This document shows positions 37,498 through 46,451 of a stretch of 64,000 nt of DNA, piece after piece. The stretch covers positions 21,829 through 85,828 of the forward strand of contig CAYNJG010000002.1 of NCBI GenBank assembly GCA_964397295.1, read 5' to 3'. Numbering within the stretch: the first letter of the stretch is position 1; each line of letters begins with the position of its first letter. The position numbers and the translations under genes are program-made. Below the pieces are notes generated by a model, which saw only the letters and a program-made list of their open reading frames with translations, did no database searches and was not told where the DNA came from. Source of the stretch: CAYNJG01 sp964397295. Its GTDB lineage: Bacteria; Planctomycetota; Planctomycetia; Pirellulales; Pirellulaceae.

Positions 37498-38892
37498 ATG
37501 TTTCGACGTGACTTTCTCTACGGTCTAGGCGCGTCATTGGGAAGCCACGCATTTACCGCGATGATGGCCAGTGAATTGGCGGCAGACGAGTCTGGGGAAA
37601 CTCCCTACAAAAAACGCGAGCAGCACTTTGCGTCGAAGGCAAAGAACTGCATCTTCCTGATGATGGAGGGCGGACCTTCCCACATCGATACGTTCGATCC
37701 CAAACCGAAATTGTCAGAACTCCACCTGCAAGAGTTCGTACGTGCGGGTAAGCAAAAGTCCGCGATGGAAAGCGGCAAACGCTACTATGTTCAAAGTCCG
37801 TTTCAGTTTCGTAAAGCGGGTCAAAGTGGCGCGGACATGGCGGAAACGTGGGAGCACCTAGCGGGCGTTGCAGATGACATCTGTTTTTATCGCGGCTGCC
37901 AAGTCGATAGTGTCAATCATCCGACGGCGATGTACCAAATGAATTGCGGAAACCGCTTCGGCGGTGAACCTGCGATGGGAGCGTGGGTGAATTACGGTTT
38001 GGGTTCGATGAACGATAACCTGCCGGGATTCGTCGTGCTGCCATCGGTTTCGTACCCGCAAGGTGGCGCCGCAAACTGGAGCAACGGATTTCTCCCAGCA
38101 GACTATCAAGGCACGCCGCTTCGCCCCAAAGGATCTCCAATTCTCGACCTTCAACCGCCCGCAGGTTTTACTGCGCAGCGACAGCGAAAAAACCTCGACC
38201 TGCTGCAGCAACTAAACTCGAAACACGCTGAACACCATCCGAGCGATACCGACCTTCAAGCGCGAATGCAAACGTACGAATTGGCCTATCGGATGCAAAC
38301 ACAGATTCCCGACGTGCTTAGCATCGAGGGCGAATCAAAAAAGACGCTCGAGCAATACGGAATAGACTCGAAACCCGCCGACCAGTTCGGCAGAAAGTGC
38401 TTGTTGGCGCGGAAGCTAATCGAGAAGGGCGTGCGATTCGTTCAGCTGTATCATGGAACGTGGGACAGCCACGACTACATTGCTCGAGCTCACCGCAACC
38501 TCGTCCAGGCCGTTGACCAACCGATCACCGCGTTGATCTCCGATTTGAAACAGCGTGGGTTGCTCGACAGTACGTTGATCGTATGGTGTGGTGAGTTTGG
38601 GCGATCGCCTGATAACGGCGTACGGGGCGGAACAGCTTATGGACGTGATCACAATCCATCAGCGATGACGGTGTGGCTTGCGGGAGGCGGTTGCAACGCT
38701 GGTCACACGATTGGTGCCACCGACGAAACGGGCGCCAAAGCTGTCGAAAACGTACATCATGTCCGCGACTTACACGTGACGTTGTTACGTCTTCTAGGTT
38801 TAGACGACAACCGATTGACCTTCTATCATGCAGGACGCTTCAAGCAGCTAAGTCAGTTCGGCGGGAAAGTCATTGAGGATTTGATCGCCTAA
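37498..38892 (+). CDS. DUF1501 domain protein
   Basis: Encodes 464 residues. Two ATGs compete: that at 37489 leaves only one base after AAGGAG, while that at 37498 leaves ten, so the latter is preferred. The N-terminus MFRRDFLYGLG followed by a hydrophobic segment resembles a Tat-type signal. DUF1501 belongs to the alkaline-phosphatase/sulfatase-like superfamily; the metal-site region near the C-terminus reads WCGEFGRSPDN ... GRDHNPSAM, a DUF1501 hallmark. It is expected outside the cytoplasm and to work with the upstream DUF1549/DUF1553 protein. A VOC gene follows 16 bases later. Confidence 0.88.
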   Translation: MFRRDFLYGLGASLGSHAFTAMMASELAADESGETPYKKREQHFASKAKNCIFLMMEGGPSHIDTFDPKPKLSELHLQEFVRAGKQKSAMESGKRYYVQSPFQFRKAGQSGADMAETWEHLAGVADDICFYRGCQVDSVNHPTAMYQMNCGNRFGGEPAMGAWVNYGLGSMNDNLPGFVVLPSVSYPQGGAANWSNGFLPADYQGTPLRPKGSPILDLQPPAGFTAQRQRKNLDLLQQLNSKHAEHHPSDTDLQARMQTYELAYRMQTQIPDVLSIEGESKKTLEQYGIDSKPADQFGRKCLLARKLIEKGVRFVQLYHGTWDSHDYIARAHRNLVQAVDQPITALISDLKQRGLLDSTLIVWCGEFGRSPDNGVRGGTAYGRDHNPSAMTVWLAGGGCNAGHTIGATDETGAKAVENVHHVRDLHVTLLRLLGLDDNRLTFYHAGRFKQLSQFGGKVIEDLIA

Positions 38893-38908
38893 GTAAAGAA
38901 GGTCGAAA

Positions 38909-39286
38909 ATGATTACCGGACTGCATCACGCACAAATCACCGTTCCTCCCAAAAAAGTCGACGCGTGTCGAGAATTTTATTGCGGTGTTCTGGGTCTCGA
39001 AGAAGTTCCAAAGCCGAAAAGCCTTCAAGGCCGCGGGGGATTTTGGCTGGCCGTCGGAAGCCATAGTGTGCACGTTGGCATCGAAGACGGTGTCGATCGA
39101 GCAAAAACGAAAGCGCACATCGCGTACGAGGTGCGTGATCTTCATCTATGGCGTAGCAAGCTCGCTGCAATTGACGTCGAAGTGATTGACGGAGTCCCTA
39201 TTCCAGGTTTCGATCGGTTCGAGTTTCGTGATCCATTCGGAAATCGCGTCGAACTCATTGAACCTATCGACCAAGAATCAAACTAG
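38909..39286 (+). CDS. Glyoxalase/VOC family protein
   Basis: Encodes 125 residues. The first module begins LHHAQITVPPKKVDACREFY and the second ends FEFRDPFGNRVELIEP, the two-module vicinal-oxygen-chelate fold. Metal ligands would be the His of HHAQ, the His of HVG and the C-terminal Glu. It is short, typical of single-domain lyases and dioxygenases; the substrate is unknown. It follows the DUF1501 gene closely and is probably in the same transcript. Confidence 0.85.
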   Translation: MITGLHHAQITVPPKKVDACREFYCGVLGLEEVPKPKSLQGRGGFWLAVGSHSVHVGIEDGVDRAKTKAHIAYEVRDLHLWRSKLAAIDVEVIDGVPIPGFDRFEFRDPFGNRVELIEPIDQESN

Positions 39287-39315
39287 GGACTCCATCTCAT
39301 CTGTTGCTATCGAGA

Positions 39316-41322
39316 TTAGCTTTGTCGATTGCGTCGGCAACAAAGCCCTGCAAAGACGAAAGCAACTAGAAAACATCCCGAGTTCGGTTCAGGGACGGAA
39401 GCCAACGCTCCCTGTCCCGCACCAAAGTTCTCCGAAAGTGCCAGGAAGTCCGCAAAAGCAGTTCCACCTACACCGTCGAAGTTTCCTTGGCTCCATGTGC
39501 CTGAAACGTCACCGAAGTTATTCGACAGTTGAAGGAAGTCAGAAAATGCGACCATACCGTCTAAATCTGTATCACCCGGTAGGAATGTTCCTCCGTCGGC
39601 CTCCGATTTCAATTCAAGCCATGCTGCGATGTCAGCCGCTTCGAGTGTCGAGTCTCCGTTAAGATCGAACGACATGTCCGTACCCGCCTGAACTGCAGAA
39701 ACCAACAGATCCAGGTCAGCTAGGTCGAGGCCATCCACAGAGTTAAAGTCACCTAGGATTCCTTCCAGCATGCCTTCCACGGTCAACATGACGGCGTTGT
39801 CATCAAGGCTAAGCAACCAATCGAGTCCTTCCGGCAACTCCGCCATCGATAGGTCGACATCCAAGAAACTGTCGCCGACCAGGCTGTCGGCTGCCAGGAG
39901 CGTGTAGGTTTCTCCCCCGCGCGGTTGATATCCAGATAGTTCGACCGCGAGCAACCCGTTCGAAATGTCCGCCTCTCCACCAACAGCAATTGTGCCGTGG
40001 GAATTTCCGGTAATCACGGCATGGATCGTTGCGTCACCGTCGTTAAAGTCACCGTTCGGGTCCAGTGCCATGTAGAGGTTGCCGTTGATGGCAACTTGTG
40101 CGTCTGGACCAGTAACTCTCAGTGTAGACGCTGCATCAATGCCGGTCCCAATCGTCATGTTCAGATCTTGCTGAACGATGAAGCTACCTCGGTCTTGAAC
40201 TTCAATAAGTGATCTTCCGCCGTCCGCGTTATCACCGCGATTCGTTCCGCCAGACATTGCAAGTCCATTCCAGGAGCTGTCGTCAAGGTCACTGTCAATG
40301 CTCACGGCTCCGTCATCTTTGATCGTGATCGTGATGTCGGCAGATGGATTTGCACCGATTACGCTTGTGCGCTGTGCACCGCCGGTTGATCCAAGCACAG
40401 TGGCCGTACCCAGATCGGGTTCTTCGAAGTTGAAAACATCAAAGACATGAAACTGAGCCGAATCGCCAACGGTTAGATTTGAAACGCCATCACGCTGCTG
40501 AAGAGTACGAGCATAAAGACGTGCCGAATCTGAAACTGAGACGGTTGCAGTTCCAGTCGCGTTCGTACTGAGCGTCAAATAACCTTCGTCAGTGTATCCA
40601 GCGTCAGCTTGACCTGGTCCGGCACTATTGCCCGATACAACCAACGCGTTGCCGGCGATTTCTAAGACGCCGTGGCCGTTTTCCCTCTCCCCAACACTAA
40701 TGCCGCTACCCATCGATGCGGTTGCGTTGCCGTCGATCAATACAAAGCCGTTGCCGTTGTCTTCGGCGCCAATCTTGAGGTCATCTGAAACTCTTAGAAC
40801 AGCGTTGTCGTGAAGCTCAAGTCGACCCATTGCCTCACCCGCTTGGGCGCCGATTTCGAGATCGAACTCATTCTCGCCTGCCGCGTCGAGACCGAATCCA
40901 TCGGCATCTGCTGGACCGTCGTAAAGTAGTACCGCGTTGTTGTTCATGATCCAACTTGAGTCGAGCGTGCCCTGGTCACCGATGTGACTTTTGAATTCGA
41001 AGTCCGTAGGTAATCCTTCCAGACCAAATGGAGCCACAATCAACGTGCCACCGTTTTGAATAACATGTCCACCCGTCTCACCGCTCCTTCCGAGCTGAAA
41101 ACCTCCGATCGTGATAGTTTCGGCTGATTCTGGGATGACTACGGGAAGGTTCGCTCCGTTGTTGATGACGGCTAAATCGTCATCCATATCCGGCACGCCA
41201 CCTTCCCAGTTGGCTGCATTGAGGAAGTCGTTGTCAACCGCTCCAGTCCAAAGACTGTCATCCGCGAAAGACATACCGCAGGTGATTCCTGCGAGGAGAA
41301 AAACTGTTGCGTACCGAGTCAT
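39316..41322 (-). CDS. Large beta-rich PEP-CTERM protein with dockerin-like modules
   Basis: Encodes 668 residues from the ATG at 41322, with AGAAGG 9 bases upstream. A signal peptide (about 20 residues) is followed by a beta-solenoid-like region: WTGAVDNDFLNAANWEGG is the phrase seen in autotransporter-type repeat proteins. Glycine/Asn-rich strands run to about residue 500. A dockerin-like segment (DFNSVDGLDLADLDLL ... DLNGDSTLEAADIAAWL) and two DF-loops (VAFSDFLQLSNNFG, TAFADFLALSENFG) follow. VPEPN plus a helix and CCRRNRQS form the PEP-CTERM signal. Expected on the cell surface or matrix. Confidence 0.76.
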   Translation of the reverse strand: MTRYATVFLLAGITCGMSFADDSLWTGAVDNDFLNAANWEGGVPDMDDDLAVINNGANLPVVIPESAETITIGGFQLGRSGETGGHVIQNGGTLIVAPFGLEGLPTDFEFKSHIGDQGTLDSSWIMNNNAVLLYDGPADADGFGLDAAGENEFDLEIGAQAGEAMGRLELHDNAVLRVSDDLKIGAEDNGNGFVLIDGNATASMGSGISVGERENGHGVLEIAGNALVVSGNSAGPGQADAGYTDEGYLTLSTNATGTATVSVSDSARLYARTLQQRDGVSNLTVGDSAQFHVFDVFNFEEPDLGTATVLGSTGGAQRTSVIGANPSADITITIKDDGAVSIDSDLDDSSWNGLAMSGGTNRGDNADGGRSLIEVQDRGSFIVQQDLNMTIGTGIDAASTLRVTGPDAQVAINGNLYMALDPNGDFNDGDATIHAVITGNSHGTIAVGGEADISNGLLAVELSGYQPRGGETYTLLAADSLVGDSFLDVDLSMAELPEGLDWLLSLDDNAVMLTVEGMLEGILGDFNSVDGLDLADLDLLVSAVQAGTDMSFDLNGDSTLEAADIAAWLELKSEADGGTFLPGDTDLDGMVAFSDFLQLSNNFGDVSGTWSQGNFDGVGGTAFADFLALSENFGAGQGALASVPEPNSGCFLVAFVFAGLCCRRNRQS

Positions 41323-41523
41323 GCTGTTAGACCTTCTTGATGTGTTACATACCATCGTCAGATACTAGCAGCATTTAGCCTCGAAGACGAACGATTTAAA
41401 TGTCGTTACTATTGCCGCGGCCGCAGCCAAAATAAAAATGAAAATAACTGGGTTGCTGGCGGCGCAAATTGGCGACAAGATAGCGATTTCCGCCTCAAAA
41501 AAGCTCTAAGTCAGGTGATTGGC

Positions 41524-42906
41524 ATGTCGAATCGAAAATCTGTATCTCGTCGTCGAATGCTGCAGAGCACTTTAGCCTGGGGCGGCGCGGCAATCTTAAC
41601 ATCGCGCACTCAAAGAGCTCACGGTTTTCTCGCCGCCAACAATCGACCACGGATCGCAGCTGTGGGAACGGGAAGCCGCTGGTGTCAGAAGGCCACGGGC
41701 ATTGACGGACCTCACGGCTCGGCACCTGATATGCGCAAGTACGGTGACTATGTTGCTGTTTGCGACGCCGACGCAACTCGCACCGAATTGGCCGCAGCAA
41801 TCGCCAAAGAATGGACGGGCTCCGATGTAAGTAAGTCAGCTGACTATCGCGCCGTAATTGATCGCGACGATATTGACATCGTGCACATCTCAACGCCCGA
41901 GCACTGGCACGCCAAAGTTGCGATCGAGGCGATGTTGGCAGGCAAAGATGTCTACTGCGAGAAGCCCATGACGCTGACTATCGACGAAGGCCGCAAGATG
42001 TCGGAAGTCTGTCGCAAGACGGGCAAGATTGTGCAGATCGGTACGCAACAACGCAGCAACCCTCTCTTCCTTCGCGCGATCGCAATGATTCGTGATGGCC
42101 GCATTGGTGAAGTAAAAAAAGCGACGTGCAGCGTTGGCGGAGCACCAACTAGTCCTTCTTTGCCAAACGCTGACGCGCCAAAAGGTCTTGATTGGAATCT
42201 GTGGCAAGGGCCCGTGCCTGTTACGTCCTATCGATCTAAACCAGGAAACAACAACGAGACCAAACATTGGTCCAGATCTCACTACGAATTTCGTTGGTGG
42301 TATGAATACTCCGGAGGGAAGCTTACTGACTGGGGCGCACATCACGTCGACATTGCGACATGGGCACTGGGAAAAACAGAAACGGGCCCCATCTCGATCG
42401 ATCCCGTGCACGCAAAACATCCGGTCGAATTCAAAGACGGATACCCAACAGATAACTCTCAGTACAACACAGCAACAGAGTTCTTGGTCAAGACAGAATT
42501 CGATGACGGCGTCGAACTGAATATTCGACACGACGGAAGCAATGGCATACTCTTCGAGGGAACGGAAGGTCGCATCGCCGTGAACCGCGGTCGCTTGACT
42601 GGCAAGGCCGCGGAGGAATTGGAAACTCGTCCGCTGCCTGACGGTGCTCTAGAAAAAGTCTACAAAGATCGACCACTGGTTGACCATTTCCGGAATTTCT
42701 TTGAGGCCGCTACTGAAAAGAAGGAACCGATTTCAGACGTATTCAGTCACCATCGAGCACTCTCGACCTGTCACTTGGCCGCGATCGCGGTTCGACTGGG
42801 ACAAACTTTACGTTGGGATCCGCACAACGAGAAAATCGTTGACAACGCGATGGCTCAAAAGTTTGTCTCGCGCGATTACCGAAGCGGGTTTGAAGTCGAG
42901 ATGTAG
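41524..42906 (+). CDS. Gfo/Idh/MocA-family oxidoreductase, Tat-exported
   Basis: Encodes 460 residues from the ATG at 41524, with AGGTGA upstream; a GTG at 41515 is also in frame. The N-terminus has a twin-arginine signal (SRRRMLQS followed by a hydrophobic stretch). The Rossmann part starts RIAAVGTGSRW, and the family motif CEKPMTLTIDEG contains the catalytic Lys (EKP). The C-terminal dimerisation domain includes WWYEYSGGKLTDWGAHHVD. It probably oxidises or reduces a sugar in the periplasm with a carried NAD(P). Substrate unknown; paralogous planctomycete genes are abundant. Confidence 0.87.
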   Translation: MSNRKSVSRRRMLQSTLAWGGAAILTSRTQRAHGFLAANNRPRIAAVGTGSRWCQKATGIDGPHGSAPDMRKYGDYVAVCDADATRTELAAAIAKEWTGSDVSKSADYRAVIDRDDIDIVHISTPEHWHAKVAIEAMLAGKDVYCEKPMTLTIDEGRKMSEVCRKTGKIVQIGTQQRSNPLFLRAIAMIRDGRIGEVKKATCSVGGAPTSPSLPNADAPKGLDWNLWQGPVPVTSYRSKPGNNNETKHWSRSHYEFRWWYEYSGGKLTDWGAHHVDIATWALGKTETGPISIDPVHAKHPVEFKDGYPTDNSQYNTATEFLVKTEFDDGVELNIRHDGSNGILFEGTEGRIAVNRGRLTGKAAEELETRPLPDGALEKVYKDRPLVDHFRNFFEAATEKKEPISDVFSHHRALSTCHLAAIAVRLGQTLRWDPHNEKIVDNAMAQKFVSRDYRSGFEVEM

Positions 42907-43136
42907 ATTTCAACGCGAGACTGCTCAGAGCGACGACGCTACCAAACACCCGGTAGAAGTCGCGAGCGAGTTACCGCGCAGCAACGTCCGTATTCTGGAT
43001 CGCCAAGCAATAGACGTTCCTCGTTGCTAATTCGTAAAACGATGAACGGAATCAAAAACGCGGCGAAATTATCGATCGTGAATGGCCAGTGAGGTTTCGC
43101 GGCAGTAAGATACGCGATCCATGGAGAAACAACATC

Positions 43137-44240
43137 ATGCGCACGATAGTATTGTTATTAGGAATCTGTATGAGTGTCGAATCGCAGGCTGAGCAATCCG
43201 TTACCGTTTGGTTTGGAACTCGCGGGTCGGCGATCTACCGAGCGACTTTGGATCAAGAAAGTGGGAAGCTCTCGGAGGCCGAGGCGGCGGCGGAGATTAA
43301 GTCTCCGGGTTTCTTGTGTGTCAACTCCGCCGGCACACTGCTATACACGCTAGGCAACGCTTCCGCCGGCGAAGACAACGTCGCAGTTTACAAAATCGAC
43401 AGCGAGAAAAACCTTTCGCTGTTAGGCACCGCAAACTCAGGTTGCGGCAAAGGCACGCATATTTCACTCAGTGGTGATGAACGCACACTCTTAGTGGCGC
43501 ACTACGGCGGAGGCTCAGTAGCATCTTTTCCGATTGATGAAACAGGAAAGATTCTGCCACCTGTTTCTCAGATTAAGCATCAAGGAAGCAGCGTGAACAA
43601 GTCGAGACAGTCGGAGCCACATCCGCATTGGATTGGCGTGACGCCCGATGACCAGTTCGTCGTTGTCCCCGATTTGGGATTAGACGAAGTGGTCATCTAC
43701 CGATTAGACAGCACAGCTCATACTTTGACACCGCATGGCAAAGGAAGCGTACCGCCTGGCGACGGTCCTCGCCATCTGAAGTTTCATCGAAACGGAAAGT
43801 GGGCATATGTGATCAATGAGTTGGGGCTCACCGTCACAGAATTTCGATATGACGAATCGGCGGGAACACTCGAGGCAATGCAAACGATCGAAGCACTGCC
43901 GAAAAGTGAAGTGAAAGAGGTGCTTACATCCGGCTCTGAAATCCGAATTCATCCCAACGGTAAATTTGTCTACGCTGGAATCCGCGGCCATGATGTGATC
44001 ACCGTTTTCAGTGTCAACGAAAGCACTGGCGAACTTACCTTTGTCGAAAGAGAACCCATTCGAGGCAGTTGGCCACGAAACTTCGGAATTGATCCGACCG
44101 GAAAATGGCTGTTGGCCGCCGGCGCAGAGTCATCAACGGTTTCGGTTTTTAGGGTGGACCCCAATACCGGACGCCTGACATTTACACGAAACGTGATTCA
44201 CGTACCGAATTCGATTTGCGTTACGTTTCACGACCGTTAA
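43137..44240 (+). CDS. Secreted lactonase-type beta-propeller (6-phosphogluconolactonase-like)
   Basis: Encodes 367 residues from the ATG at 43137, with GGAG 10 bases upstream. A signal peptide ends at about residue 19. The rest is the seven-bladed lactonase propeller seen in YbhE/carboxy-muconate lactonizing-like proteins, with PHWIGVTPDDQFVVVPDLG and GDGPRHLKFHRNGKWAY as landmark blades. In contrast to cytosolic 6-phosphogluconolactonases the protein is exported, so a different lactone is more likely. Its last four bases overlap the next minus-strand gene tail to tail. Confidence 0.8.
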   Translation: MRTIVLLLGICMSVESQAEQSVTVWFGTRGSAIYRATLDQESGKLSEAEAAAEIKSPGFLCVNSAGTLLYTLGNASAGEDNVAVYKIDSEKNLSLLGTANSGCGKGTHISLSGDERTLLVAHYGGGSVASFPIDETGKILPPVSQIKHQGSSVNKSRQSEPHPHWIGVTPDDQFVVVPDLGLDEVVIYRLDSTAHTLTPHGKGSVPPGDGPRHLKFHRNGKWAYVINELGLTVTEFRYDESAGTLEAMQTIEALPKSEVKEVLTSGSEIRIHPNGKFVYAGIRGHDVITVFSVNESTGELTFVEREPIRGSWPRNFGIDPTGKWLLAAGAESSTVSVFRVDPNTGRLTFTRNVIHVPNSICVTFHDR

Positions 44241-44923
44241 TCCTCATCCGTGGTTTCGGTTTGCCCTCTTACGCAAGCCAGCGTCGGTATTCTTTTTCCT
44301 ATGGAAAATGCCATGGCCTTGACTCCATTCATCGATCGATTCCTGCGACACTTCCGAAAGTTAAGTAGCATTGTCGCTGCAATCGCAAGATGCCATGGCG
44401 TATTCAAGCCAGGCTCCGGAACGGGCTGCCAGTCTCCAGATACGGTAACTCGCTTCAATTCATTGAGTTCTGTAATGAACTGAAAATAAATCGAGTCATT
44501 AGGGCCGTCTGTCGCGTAGACATTGAGCAACGACGACTTCGCATTCTGCAGCTCAGGAAGAGAGCTTGGCAGAGGATCGATGTCGATCATGTGGGCGAAC
44601 CTTCCGTTCACATCATCGCCACCCCTTAGGCTTAAATCATCAGCAATCATGAAAAGCCCTCCTTGGCTTGCCATTTGTTCGAATTGGCCAGGGTACTCGC
44701 CAGCAGGTAATCCCAATGCATTCGCTGCGCCTTCAAATAGCTCAAAGCCTACAACTGCCGTATTACTCGCTGGCAAGAATTCGAATTCAATCCTCGCCAG
44801 TGGTCCGGCGGGCGCCTCGATACTCATTAGGTCAAAAGTCAAAGGTACATCTTGTTGGCCGCAGGCGACAATCGGCATCCCAAAAATGATTGCAATCGCG
44901 AGTAAATTAAAACTGAACTTCAC
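44237..44923 (-). CDS. PEP-CTERM protein with an extra C-terminal tail
   Basis: Encodes 228 residues. A signal peptide covers about residues 1-22 (the ACGQ could even be a lipobox-like site). A beta-rich domain of about 140 residues resembles PEP-CTERM-associated sandwiches. At about residue 168 the sorting signal begins (VPEPGLNTPWHLAIAATMLL followed by FRKCRRNRS). Unlike normal PEP-CTERM proteins, about 31 residues follow (MNGVKAMAF ... TETTDED). Either a stop was lost or the tail has a role. It overlaps the lactonase gene end. Confidence 0.66.
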   Translation of the reverse strand: MKFSFNLLAIAIIFGMPIVACGQQDVPLTFDLMSIEAPAGPLARIEFEFLPASNTAVVGFELFEGAANALGLPAGEYPGQFEQMASQGGLFMIADDLSLRGGDDVNGRFAHMIDIDPLPSSLPELQNAKSSLLNVYATDGPNDSIYFQFITELNELKRVTVSGDWQPVPEPGLNTPWHLAIAATMLLNFRKCRRNRSMNGVKAMAFSIGKRIPTLACVRGQTETTDED

Positions 44924-45064
44924 AAGACTCTCCTGAGTTAAAAGTGCAGTACGGACCGTTGGGATTTAGACTAACTGCTAGACTGCCAAGATTCAGATAG
45001 CGAGATGCCAACGCTATTCGGTAACGCATGGCACGTACATGTGCAACAGAACTCTCGGGCTAGT

Positions 45065-45583
45065 ATGGCAGATTCAAAGTTCAGTCTTCGTCAGCTCTTT
45101 GTCGCCGTCAGCGGTATAGCCATATCCGCGGCTGCACTGAAATATGCCAACTCGCTTTGGGCTTCGGCGATTTCAACCGGAGTGGTTCTCGTCCTATTTA
45201 CTGCGGTCGTCGCCGCAATCTATCTCAAGCAGCCGAAACGAGCGTTCTGGACGGGTTTTTCAGTATTCGGATGGGGCTATCTGCTTCTCATAGACGGATG
45301 GTTGCCATTCCCACCTTTCTCAGCTTCGGCAATGCTTATCTGGATGATGGCCGAATCACTGGGACATACCCAAGTTGACCCCAACACAGCTTATTACATG
45401 GAAACACCGATGGGCATCATCCGAGCCCGCCCAACGGAACAGTTCTTTCGCATCAGCTACTCAGTAACCGCCATGCTTCTTGGCGTCATCGGTGGCACTT
45501 TGGCTAGAAGATTCTATATCTCGTCTCAATGTGAACCTGTCATGCCTAAGAAAGATACGCCAAGCACAGATGGCGGCTCGTGA
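45065..45583 (+). CDS. Four-helix membrane protein, unknown function
   Basis: Encodes 172 residues from the ATG at 45065; the longer frame at 45005 adds a segment unlike the family. It begins FSLRQLFVAVSGIAIS, a phrase repeatedly found at the N-terminus of planctomycete membrane proteins, followed by helices at about residues 11-28, 33-50, 60-77 and 130-148. No catalytic motif is seen. Function is unknown. Confidence 0.6.
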   Translation: MADSKFSLRQLFVAVSGIAISAAALKYANSLWASAISTGVVLVLFTAVVAAIYLKQPKRAFWTGFSVFGWGYLLLIDGWLPFPPFSASAMLIWMMAESLGHTQVDPNTAYYMETPMGIIRARPTEQFFRISYSVTAMLLGVIGGTLARRFYISSQCEPVMPKKDTPSTDGGS

Positions 45584-45796
45584 CAGCTTCGCTAGTTTTG
45601 GGCCTACCTGGCCGCTCAATTTCATTGTCAGCACACAATCTTCCTTACAGGCCCTCGAAAGCTTGACGTCCCTTTGTCTTTTTCCGTTTTCTTGCTGCCA
45701 TTCCGTTTGGCTATCAGTTCCTCCGTGAATCGCCACTGCAGCTTTCTTTAAGATAAGGTGGTGGCGTGCCCGTGAAACCCAGACCACCTCAAGCCG

Positions 45797-45991
45797 TCAC
45801 CTGCGTCGAGGGTTCGTGCTTTCTTCTTGGACCGTTCTGCGGCCCACCTGTTTTTCCAAATGGGATAGCATTTCTTTTTTAAGTTGAGGGTATTTGTCAG
45901 GCGCAAACACATAGGGCAGTAAGGGTTGCCCTATCAAGCTTGGGGCTGGCGAAAAGTGGATATCGGCGCCTGCTTCAAAGACGCATCCTGA
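45797..45991 (-). pseudogene. Open-frame relic of an unknown gene (minus strand)
   Basis: Sixty-four codons without a credible start run to a TGA at 45797-45799. They read AGADIHFSPAPSLIGQPLLP, then PYVFAPDKYPQLKKEML and a basic tail. The composition is that of a real protein C-terminus and upstream the frame is closed by a TAG. I could not assign the family. It sits back to back with another relic at 46014. The preceding 45584-45796 shows no gene. Confidence 0.35.
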
Positions 45992-46013
45992 CTACGTCGG
46001 TGGCGGTACCTAA

Positions 46014-46391
46014 CGGCACATCTCCGCGCCGCCGCTGGAGTGCGACTCGGACCACAACTTCAAGTTAAACGTCTGGAGCTACGACTGGCCTCGCTTCACA
46101 AAACCGTTTTACTTTGGACGAGTGGCGAACGACATGACGCTTATGCTGATATTCGACCGTTCTTACTCGAAGGACGACGAAATTCGCTTTAGCCTGTTTA
46201 AGTTCAAGGTCAAAGACCAACAGCGCAAACCGGCTTGGGATTTCCAATACGTCATCCACAATGTCGAAGAGGAACGAGAGTATGGATATCGTGGAAGATT
46301 GGTTTGGAAGAAGTTTGTGAGCGAGGCCGAATGTCTCCGCGAGTACGAATCGTGGCAAGGAACGCTCAGCCGTGAGTCGTCTCAGGAGTAG
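46014..46391 (+). pseudogene. C-terminal relic of a conserved secreted-type protein
   Basis: A 125-codon frame follows an in-frame TAA and ends in TAG at 46389-46391. It reads NFKLNVWSYDWPRFTKPFYF, then VANDMTLMLIFDRSYSKDDE, then AWDFQYVIHNVEEEREYGYR and LVWKKFVSEAECLREYESW. Such a rich, motif-like sequence cannot be chance, but the N-terminal part is missing or out of frame. Without the upstream half the product is probably not made. The family resembles conserved planctomycete proteins of unknown function. Confidence 0.55.
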
Positions 46392-46451
46392 CCGTTTCCG
46401 GTAACCAGTCATGACGCACCGAAAGTCTTGCGACGACTGTTCGTCAACTAA

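Noticed and set aside
45461..45787. 108-codon minus-strand frame near the four-helix membrane protein
   Set aside because: Half of it is antisense to the membrane protein gene, and the remainder has no start site or motif.
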